Translations under genes and position numbers: made by a program | The notes under the pieces: generated by a model | The model's database searches: none | Told to the model about the DNA's origin: nothing | What the model saw: the letters and a program-made list of their open reading frames with translations, nothing else | From: Saccoglossus kowalevskii | Taxonomy: Eukaryota > Hemichordata > Enteropneusta > Harrimaniidae | NCBI RefSeq assembly: GCF_000003605.2 | Contig: NW_003141318.1 | Span: forward strand, 271,111 to 309,384 | Length of the DNA stretch: 38,274 nucleotides | Reading direction: 5' to 3' | In this document: one piece after another, positions 12,501-24,500 of the stretch | Position numbering within the stretch: position 1 is the stretch's first letter | Layout: the number at the start of each line of letters is the position of its first letter

Positions 12501-15500
12501 CTATAGAAACAATAAAATACAATATATTGTTCAGTTTAATAAGCATCCAGAGAACTAATAAAGACATGATACAAACTTTTCTACCAATGACCTCACATCG
12601 ACCATACTCACGTTTATCGCATTGTTGCTGGCGAACGCCGGCGTTACAATATTCCCACCGAACGAATGGGTCTGTTGTGAAGCACCATGTGGCTGGTTCG
12701 TTGTCGGGATTTCTGCAATAGTTGTGCGACTGAATGCCTTTGCTTTTGCTCTGTTTAATGCGATGTTTATGTGGGACATTTTTCGTCCAGCTTTGGCATT
12801 CACGACCCGACACTGTTACATTAACTTTCCCACGGTAATCGTTACCATTCTCCAATGTGTAGCATTCCCCTCCTATTTGAATTATCGAGGATCGTAAGAA
12901 TAGTCGTCATATTAGTTTATTATTTGAATCGTTAAGTATAATAAATTATACGAGACAAGCATGTACGGTCTTGACAGGTACAGTGTAATTACTAATTTTA
13001 CAGCGAACTGGGAAAACGCATCAATGGATCGTAACATTAGTTGCGCTACTAGTCGCGGAACTGTTGATTAACATAAATACAGCAGAGAATATCATTAAAT
13101 AAGTTGTAATTCACTGATAGTACGCTTCAATACATTATCGCGTAATACATCAATCGAATATTGTTACTGGTATTGATTCATCCAACTTTATTAGTTGCCA
13201 ACAATCTGCACCCTTTCCAAATCATGTCCTTGACTAATGGATATATGCTACAATATAGCGTTTAATGGTCAATAAACATAAAACAAATGCAAATTGACAG
13301 TACTAGTAATGTAAACTTTATAGTGCATCTCCGGTATTGTTGTATCGAAGATAAATACTCACGGTACTCGCAATTCCACTCGTCCTGCCATTCACCGCAG
13401 TCATTCTTACCATCGCATAGTTTGGAGACATCAATACACACTTTATTAGGACATTTGAACTCGTGGTCGTGACAAGGAGCTACATGATGAGTGAATAAAC
13501 GAATACATGATTGATTGACGCTGATGATTTACAGTAACAAGTGAAATTAATTCTGAAGTCACATGCAATCTTGGTTGCTATTGTGTTCAAAGAGAAGTGA
13601 ATCAAAGGGAAACATAATACCATACAATACTCACGATAGAGACAATTTCTCTCATCCGAACCGTCTCGGCAGTCCCTGCGATAGTTGCATCTTTGATTCA
13701 TTGGTATGCACTCCGAATCACCGCACATAAATCCACCGCATATAACTGGAATGATGGGTTGTACAAGTTTATACATTTGTTCATCAGGCAGCAAGAACAT
13801 GTGCATGTACATGTTCTAACGACTTGGTGACTGTTATACATACCACATGTTTGTGAGTCTTCATCCGTTCCTTTGAGACAGTCATTGTAACCATCACACA
13901 CGTTCTTCGCGGGAATACACGCGCCACTAGGACCACCATATTTACACCGGAATCCATCGTTGCCACAATCTACACGAATGAGTATATTGGTACATACTGG
14001 TGAATGGAAAAACATTACTTTTTGCAAGGGGAAGCATTGTCGGGCAATATTTAGTCAGAACAGGGTAGATATTTTTAGGATTAATTCAAGTCCCATTGCA
14101 AACTAGGTATTTGCCCACCAGCAATATTAGTGATAATAACAATGTGTTATTACTACATTGACTTAGATCCCGGTATAGCTGTAGTATATATTTGTTAATA
14201 TTTCCATGGTTAGTTAAGAATAAATAAGTTACTTAAATGGTGTTCTTTTTGAAGAATGAGAAGCTGTCTGTGTAAATTGGAATAAGTAAATACAGTGTTA
14301 ATACTATGCGAGAGTTTAACACGTTATCCTGAAAATATTCAGAATTTATTCATTTTAAATAAACATTATGTATTATGAATAATGGGGATCACCAGCCGTA
14401 TTTTCGAGAAAATGATGGTTCTATTTTAGTTGCTATACTATATAATTCTCCATTAATTTAATCTCTTATAATTTTCAATTTGAAAAATGAGACATTACCT
14501 AAACATAATGAAACATAGTAGTTATCACAATAAACACTATAAAACAGCCACATTACTCTGAATAAATCTACAATGCTTCATGTCATTTTTTCGTTAAACG
14601 TGATTACAGTTATTTTGACGTGTACGATCTACTCACCATAATCACAGTCTTTCTCGTCGCTGCCGTCTTGGCAGTGATGAATTTTATCACAGATAAGTTG
14701 AGATTTCAAACACATAAGGCCATGATCACAGGCAAGGTCTCCTTCTAAGCAATTTGCTTCAAAGATTTAAGGTGGAAATATTAAAAAAGACATGAAATTT
14801 GTTGTTGTGGCACCTGACTGTATTTGGTGGCCAAGACATCTGTGATAATTAGCTTAATGAAACCTTTAACGCGATATTACATGTCATTTTATGTACACGC
14901 GGCTTCATCCCACTGCATACACATCATTCAAGTACACTTAAACCGATGGCGTTTGATGTAAATACTATGACGTTTACCGTTATTTTGAATATGTAATTCA
15001 TATGTGCATTATGACCATGTAATAAAGTATATTAGTATAAATCGTAACTATGATGTGGAATTAGGAATGAGGGAAATAATATTTCGAATATCAGTTTGGT
15101 TGTTTACATTGATAATACACTGCATCACAACACGATATGACACAACACTACGCTACTTACGCTACGCTACGTCACGCCACGCCACGTCACGCCACGCCAC
15201 GCACCACGCCGCACATTACGCCACACCACACGCCACACACCACGCCACACCACGCCACGCCACCACAACACATCACATCTCAGTACATCAAGCAACGAAA
15301 CTCAACAACACCTTGCGCCGGATGAAATTAAATTAAAGCATGCCATTCGCAGATGAATCTTACCTTTGTAACTTCTGTAATAGTTAGTCAGCTTATATAC
15401 TCCGAGTCCACCCTCGGTATCCTCTGGAAACTTAGTACTCATATAACAGTTTTCATTTAAAGTATAATCCACAGAATGGCAAATAAAGGCTGTGCCTTCT

Positions 15501-18500
15501 AGACAGTATCGTAGACATTCATCTAACTCGATCTTGGACAGAGTCTGGTCATTGTACGATGTCAGTGCTGCACTTATTGTTTTACTGAAATGATTCCTAG
15601 GGAAAGCTACAACAGAATATTCGTATATCATTGCATCGAGATCGATAACGGATTCACAGTCGTTGTTCCAACATTGTTCCGGTCGCTTCTAAACACACAT
15701 CGCTTAATTATTATGGTCATATAGGCGATATCTACTCGTTAAATCCCTGAACTTACCTATACGTAGGTCATAGAACGTGTGCTCCTGGCCAGGTGTGAGA
15801 GTTCCTTTACCCGATGTCAGCGACTGAGCATTAAGACGACAGACTCCGTCCGTTGAATAGTCAACAGAATGACAGTCGATCTTGGGTGATCTCATGCATT
15901 CATGGAGACACTCCTCCTCGGTGAGTTCCACATCAATTGAATGGTGTGACAACGAGGACTGGTAACCTCTGTATGGGACGAACTGATTGTACGGATAAGT
16001 ATCTGTGCATGGAGCATACGTTGACACAGGTGAATTACTAATATGCCACAACAAGATAGTATACGTAGTATAAACTGATATACAGAGACTTCCCCATAAA
16101 TGACCGTGTGATATCGGATTAAAAAAGTGTACTAATTTTGATATGTTCCGAGCCTTTGGTTCATTAAAGAATTTTAGCGCCCTCAGTATTCATTTGCATA
16201 TTGGAACGCTGTTTTAAATACAGTTTCATATTTGTATCGAAATTGATTTGTTCAAAATATATAATCCATGATCAGCTTGTTAGAAAAATTACTCAAAACG
16301 AGCATGACATTAATTTGCAGAAATTAGTTTTTAAACCACAAAAATAAAATATTGGAGGCTGTATATTATCATTGCCACCGCCACGGATGTTATTTTATTT
16401 TGATGGCGCACGTTTGTTGGTTTGTTTGGCTTGTTTGTTTGTAAGTAGGATAACTCAAATTGTTATAGATATTATATCATGAGATGTTCAGGAGCGCTAG
16501 CCATTGAAAACATATACTAATCGATTAGATTTTAGTTGGGATATGGATCTCGTTACCTTGGAAACAATATTTTTTTATTCTATTCATATCCGCTAATGAT
16601 TTTATAAACGTTTTTAAATTTTGCGGATTGTTTCATGAACCACGGAATAAAAAGTCGTGATGAAACTGAAATTGTAGCATAAACTTATGTAATCATCAAC
16701 AATACGTTGATCGATTCTGAATCAATATTCAAAGTTCACAGACGTTCATATCCCTATTTGGTCAATGATGTCGGACCACAAGTTCGTCAGAATATATGAG
16801 TGTCGGTACATAAGGGAGTCGAAATATGGGGATGAATGAACATAAGGGTGTTGAAATACAGGGTCACCAAACATTAATATCCTATTGCATATCCAAGGAT
16901 CAAAAATATGCAATGGGATGTATAACATGGAACAGAAAGATAAATAGAATAAAAATTACTCACAACGGAAACGTTCAAAGTGAACGTAAGTAGGGTCTGT
17001 TGTATACTCTACAGCTGCGGTCCACGATGTATGTGCACTGAGGCAACACAATCTGCCCACCATCCAGTAATCGACGGAACGGCAATGAAACCGAGTCTCT
17101 TGAAGACATGATTTTAAACACTCTGTAACATTCATATTCTCTAATTTCATCTCATAGTAACCCAATATAGCTCTGCCATCTCGTCTTTTAAAATTATTAT
17201 ATGGAAAGTTACCTGGAATGAATAACGATCGACTAATGATTCATAAATTAATACAAATTGTCAAAGCTTATCTCATACGTAATTGCTGGATTTATTGTCG
17301 CTTACGATTTATCATTACAAAAGGAATATGGGTGGAACGTAAAAATGAACACACTAAAGTTCATGATTTATTTAGTGTAATTGCAAAATTTATACTCGGT
17401 TGCTAGCTTATTGAGCTGATCAAACCAATGTTATGTACACATTTGGATTCAGTAATGTCTACGAAATTCAATTTAAAAAATCGAATGCTGTACGACGTTC
17501 GTTTCTAAGTCCTGACTTACCAATTATGCTTTCGTAATAGACAACTGCTCTGTTCGTCGTCATGGCAACGGCATTTCGTGTTACAAAACTTTGAGAATTC
17601 AGTTCGCATGTTCCATTGTCAGGCACGTGATTGACTGACCGGCAGTGAAAGTCGCGTTCATCTAGACACAGGGAAAGACAGTCATCTTCCGTCTGTCCTT
17701 TTAATGTCTTCTCCGTAAACCCCCCAAACACCAGATTTCTTGTCTTGATGAAATTATTCTTTGGATAATTTAGTATATGGCTAGCTATCGAATGAAAAAA
17801 AAACACACTGATCGATAAAATCTGACATATATACGTTAAAACGTGGGACACGATTCTACTAATGCCTTATATCATAAGCAATAACAGTAATATTAACAAT
17901 AAACATCCACGGCATGAACATTTTCTTTTCAGTCTATGTTAAGTTAATGGATAATATATGGTTGTATTATACCGCAATATTAAAATATACCCTCTATGAT
18001 TATGCTATTATACTATTATAGTAAAAGGAAAAGACGGGCAGGTATTCATCAGTGTTCAATATGGCGTGGATGATAATAATAGTAGAAGTAAAAGTCAGTA
18101 AATAAGCACACGACTACTCATGGTTCTTCATCTAGTTTCACCCTATAGTTAGCGATTTCTGAACGGACAGTGTGGGATGTGTGTAGATGGGAAATGGCAG
18201 AATTAGGAGTAAAGTAGTAAAACATGGTAAATAAACATACGATAACGATAATTCAAAGTGTTCCAGCTTGTAGTATCAGTTCGCAGATAGAGGAATCTTA
18301 CACAGAGATTTCCCGGATGAAGCTTTAATTTTAGGCTGAAGCGTTTTACAATTTTATCTCATTTGATGAAAAACCAGGAGTAGTGTTTATTTACCATTTT
18401 GTATCACTGTCATACATACGTATATATGTCTCTTGACAATATGTGTCCTTCGTTACACAACTCCCATTTTGACATCGATAGAGCTGACCAGGACATTCAA

Positions 18501-21500
18501 CGGCCATTACGTCTTCTGAGGCATAACACACCATTTGAAAACCATTTAACAAACAAACAAACAAACATGTATTTTAATTATTTCACTGGTAAAGGCAGGC
18601 GTTTACGTTCCATACACATTGAGAATTGGCATATATAACGTACGGTTGCTTGTTTCGGTCGTCGAATTTGATCAATTGGAACTGCCTAGGCTCGAGCCAG
18701 AAACGTCTAGGTTCTCTCTACACACACTAAAATGTACACAAATGACTTGATAGTTTGTGTAGATGAACAATAGAATGATAAGTGTCACACAAAATATCCG
18801 GATATACATGACATGGGACACCTGATACACGCATTTATTTATCTTGAGACCATCCATCCGCCATGACCATACTAATCTAAATAGAACAGGTTTGATTCCC
18901 ATGTATTGCCAAATGTTTAAAATTGAGATGGATATTGTCTAGATAAATTCTACGAAAAAGTCTAGAACTACATTGGGTGAGCTTAGGGTGTTTCAAAGAC
19001 TAACTAGAATAAACTCCTCGTCACGGTTTTCTCGTCCTACTTTACGGTTGATTCCTTATAATATGACGTCATTAGTATAACAAAAACATATCTTCGAAAG
19101 GTCGCGGTCGATTCATAAAGTCAAGTTCGAACGACAGCTACTTTTGATGTATTCGATTGCAATTTTCTAAAATTAATAGTATTTTGTTGATGATTTTCTA
19201 CTTTGGTCAAATCTCCTGTGCACATCTCACCTCTCGGGAACAGATTCGTTCTACGGAATACAAAGATGAGTAGTCCCGCGCTGAGCATCAAAAATGCGTT
19301 TACTTATTCTTATGTTCGTGTTATCGATCATTCGGGAGGATTTATTACTATATCAATCACATGTGTGAATCGAATGTTTTCTATTGTTGTCACGATTCAT
19401 GGGCACATTGTTGAAGGTTTTCTTTTGTTGTCGCAAACATCACGGTTCATGGGCACGTTGTTGAATGTTTTCTATTGTTGTCGCAAATGTCACATGTCAT
19501 GGGTACATTGTTGAATGCTATTATTGTTGTCGTAAACTATATATATTGGCGTTTACTATATTCCGCTTTGATTTACCTTGATTCTGAAAGTCAGTTTCAT
19601 TACTCCCTATGTATACGAGGCACTCTGACGGGTCTTCCTGACATGTACCATCGTGGCACATCACTTTATCCCCATCACAACTTTCTGTAATTTGAATAAA
19701 GATCATTTTAGTATAAAAAATATAAAACATTACCTGAGGTAATTGGAAGATGATGTTGTCCTACTTTCTGTTTTATTCAATGGTATTTCCAATGGTAATT
19801 GTAACTAGTTGGACCATTCAAACGATGGCAATAAAGGCGGAAACAAACATTTGAAAAGGCGTTATTAGGCTCCTACCGCACGTGAGAAAAATACGGAGGC
19901 AGAATACTTTAGTTAAAATACCCTGCTAAAATGACATGTATGATGACACAAATAAATTGACTTAATCATCTATTTTGGCAAATTATTCACAGCCGATATA
20001 TTATTCCAAGTTCAAAGCATATAATCTGGGTTGTTTTATTGAAGAAATTTGCGTTCCACACTCCCAAATCGTTTTACCCGTCATGTTTGGCTCGCTTTCA
20101 CAGTTCATTCTGCATTTATTCACGATAACCGTATACGTCCGTACACTAATGCATACCCACCAAACGAGCAATTGAATTCATCCGACCAATCACGACAATC
20201 GTTATGGAAATCACAGCGTTTGTTTGTCAGGATACAGTTACCATTTCCGCACGTAAATTGACCATTGAGACACGAATCTTGAATGAAAAATGTATAGATA
20301 TAATATAGTATGTAATGAACAAAATATTATTATCATGAGCAATAATGATAAGTGGACAATGACGAAACATTGATAGATGTGGATGTTCCATGAGTAGTGA
20401 AACTCATACTAAAATCGAGATTGACAAATTATAGAATGATTAAAAAATTATAAAAAACAGAATGTTTTCTATTTCATATACAGTATGATAGGCCTGATTC
20501 TCAAATCCAACGCTTCTGGCGGCTTCGTGTTACAATGTCATAAAATCAGAGATGGTACATAAAATATAATCCAGTGAATTCATTAGATTAATCTCCAAAC
20601 TCAATACTCCCGATGGATTCATATTAAAATGTAATGCAAATAAAAAACGAATAAAACCTAATAGTAAGGGTAATGCTTTCATCAATTATTCAAAATGTTG
20701 TCCGGTTGTAAATATTCCTCCGTGTATTAAAAAAAATTGTTGCCTAATATGAGAGATTTACGTCAAATAAACTTTTATTGAGTAACACGTGACTCAACAG
20801 TCCTTTTCAATATAGCTAGACATACCTAATCCAACTATACATAATTTACTAATATTAATAGGAAGTTATTATTTAGCTTCAAATGTTCCTGGTTGCCTTT
20901 ACCTCGTTTAACGCACATTTCTTCATCACTGTAGTCTTCACAGTCGGGGACGCGGTCACATTTCCACGAATCGGGGATCCGACGAGAATTTCCGTCGCAT
21001 AAAAATCCATTTGCAATCTCTATAAGGTATGGATATAATAAGTCTGAGACGTTGTGGAACACATCGTAGTCAATCTCAGTAATTGACATGTTTTGATAGT
21101 GCTGGCATACCTTGTATTAAAAATGACTGCACATTTTCGATAAATTATATAATATATGTTATTTCCGAAGTAGGCACACTTTGTATCTTGTAATTGGTTG
21201 AGTCCCAAAGGCAAAGTATTGAATCATTAAATGAAAAGAAGATGAGGTAGCTCTGCTGTCAATTTGAAGTGTGTCGTGGAATACATAATGCTGGATGTGA
21301 CTTTCAATATATACATGTATAAATTGGAACCCAGTAACTTGACAAGTATTACGTATCATCAGTAATAGTTTAATGTTGACCACTGTTTATCAATTATTTT
21401 ATCATAAATCGACATTCCCGTCAAAATGGTTTTAATCAGTAAAATGGGGAGCGACAACAATTCAATTAATATATTACTTGTTGATTTGATTATGGTTAAC

Positions 21501-24500
21501 TGAATAATGATAAACGAAATTGTTTCAATATGAACATCACTAAAGTTCAACTGTGACCTCCTCCCTAAACATCAGCAACATTATATTGATTTCTCCCATT
21601 TTTTATGTGTGACATGTATTTGGTCGCACACAGACAATAATAAGAGTGGTGCCCAATATTATAGAGATTACGATGAAAACTGTCGATATATGACCAATGG
21701 CATGTGACAGTTACCATGACATTTTGTTTTCATATTCTGGAAACGCTCTCGTACCCATTAATCTGTCTAACTATGAACAGAGTTTTGTGAACCCATTTAA
21801 TAAATCTGCTTCACAAATAAAGATCGATGGTTTACATTTTCGTGAATCGGAAAACGGGCTCAGAAGTCATAATTTTTAAATATGATTATATATTACTCCT
21901 TGTTTCATCGTGTAGGTTCAGTCCATTATAAGCCAGAGTCGCATCTAATGATGACTTTGCACTGTTGGGCGTGTTTTGTATAGATAATAAGGTCTAAGTC
22001 AGCTGGCTTACAAGGGTCAGTAACATTATTCTTATGTCAATTTCTCCTCACATTTCCTCTGTTTAGGGGGGGTACTAAGGGAGATGGAAACATCAACCTT
22101 GTTTCTATGGAAACGAGTCTAGTACCCGTAATTATTTTTTATATAACTGAAACTAGTAGCTCATTTAACTAACTAAGAGGACAGGCCGAAAAACAGACTC
22201 GATAATAATTTAAGTAGACTATGACTACGAAAACAATCTAAATGAACACAATACGAACTCAAGCTATATACACCAAGGCCCTAAGACTATGAAACGATCA
22301 ACACTATTTGTCAGTTGTCTACGCCATAACATGAAACATCGTCTCTTATTGGAGAAAGCTAATAGGATAAAGCATTGCAAAATGTTAAAGGTTGTCAGAC
22401 ATTAATGACGATTACGTACAAGATGGAGATTAAACAATCATCCAGCTGTATTTACCACGGGGGATTCGTCACCTGCGTATGCATCAGGGCATAGCGTTTA
22501 CAAACAAGCGTCTACCCATGAGGGTTTGCGTTTTAACGCGTGCTGTTATCATCACTTGGGACTCAATTCCCGCGCGTGCGCTTTAAAGCGTAGCGATCGT
22601 CGTGCAGTTCGTGTTCGAAATTCGTATAAACGAACAATGACATTTCTACGCGTTGTTTAAGTCGCTATAGGGTCGAACTGGACGATGCCCGACAGCTGTA
22701 AGTCCGCATGGTAACCCGACTGTTCATGATATTTTATTTTATTGAGAAAACAAGGGACTGTGTGCAAGTTGGAAGGTAAATTTACCAAGGGAGAAGGGGT
22801 GTTATGAGAGCGTAGCCCGACCCCCTCCTCCGATGTGCGTGTTGTTAGTTAATTTGATATTGGCTACATTATTTTAATTTGAAGTACAAGACAAGGTTAA
22901 AATTATTTTCCCATCAACAAATCGTTATCCAATTTCAGCCATCTGTTCAAAAACAATGACCACAACTGTTTTACGAACGAAGTTTAAAATAACTACTGTC
23001 AGAAACACCATTGCTTGTCGCGCACTATTGGATGTAATCACCAGCTGCAACGCGGTCGCTAATTGGCTAATTGAATTGTCAAGTTAATCTTGCGGCGCAA
23101 TTTGCTAGTAATTTGGTGCTTTTGTGCATGGTGCTGCATAATCATATGCGCACTGTGCGGCGATTTAACAGTTTTAACGTATACTGAACTGACTAAATAT
23201 GCTCTTTTCATTGAGAGCAGCAGCACGGTCTCTATGAATGAGAGTGAGAGACATTGTTTGTTAATTTAATAACGTGCCTGTATTATAATTTAACAACGTA
23301 CTTACCACAATTGTGTTCATCTGCTCCATCACTACAGTGTTCGAAACCGTCACACACGTTGTCTTTGAGAATGCACCGGCCATATGCACCTCCCGACTGA
23401 CATAAAAACTCCGACCCAGTGCACACTGAAAATAGTTTAATAAAATGTGTCAATCATATTGATGTGTAGGGTTTATTGGTAGTTATCGTAGACACGACAC
23501 GTTTGTCTTGTCAGACGTAGTAAAGAGGGAGGTCGTTCAGATATGATGAACACTTACCACAATTTCGTTCATCTTGACTATCGTAGCAATCAACCGTTCC
23601 ATCACAACGCTTCTCGAGTGGTATGCATAGTCCATGTGGACTGCCTTCATCACAACGAAATTGATCCTTACCACAATTTCCTAGAATACATTGATATGAA
23701 TAATTATTTATTCATTGAAATTAATCAGAGTTACACATAATATGGTAATTTACATTAGAGTTCTTTATTAGAAGAGACAAAACATCGTTGTTTTGGTCAC
23801 ACAGATACCAATTTAAATTAAATTTTGAATTAATAGTAGGTACCAGTATTTCATAGCGCGTCTCATTTGTGACATTTTGGGTGGTTTTAATTTACCCCTT
23901 ATCTGGTCAATATAAATGTACATGTACATGGCGTGATAAGGGTTACATCATAAGGAACTTGTGTAATATAATATAATCCACGTTAAAAAATGCCATGATA
24001 TTTAAAACAAAACGCGTCAAATCACGTCGCGCCACGTCACGTCACGTCACATCACACCACATCACACCACACCACACCACACCATACCACACCACACCAC
24101 ACCACACCACACCACACCACACCACACCACATCGCATCACATCGCATCACATCACATACCCAAGGCGAGGTGCATAAATAAAGCAAAGTAGTAATTCCTA
24201 CCGTATTTGCAGTCTTCTTCGTCACTTCCGTCAGAACACTGTTTAGCACCGTCACATACGTGATATGATTTCAAACACGTGATACCATTACTGCATATAA
24301 AATCTCCTTTCAAGCATGGCACTAAAGGAGATGAAATTAAATGTGGCGATCATGGCATGGCTTGTACTCAAAACATTACATTCACGGTAATGCAATAATT
24401 AGCATGTCAGTGCTATATTTCGTTCCAGACCATTGCAATTATTTTTGTTTATTTGTATGACATAATGTGCAAAAAACAAATTTCCGGATTTCAAATTATT

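Noticed and set aside
15004-15336. Plus-strand Thr/His/Ala-rich open frames
   Set aside because: Produced by the CAC pentanucleotide array; the same applies to frames at 24.0-24.2 kb and to the CAGA frame at 37.2-37.4 kb.
15757-16030. PAN 3 exon extended upstream to the TAG near 16035
   Set aside because: It would enter in the wrong phase after PAN 2; the CACAG acceptor at 16003 keeps phase 1.
9655-24321. A serine protease or Frizzled domain hidden among the modules, as in plasminogen- or corin-like proteins
   Set aside because: No trypsin-type GDSGG or histidine-site motif and no Frizzled cysteine pattern seen; the reading frame runs from kringle 3 straight into the channel domain.
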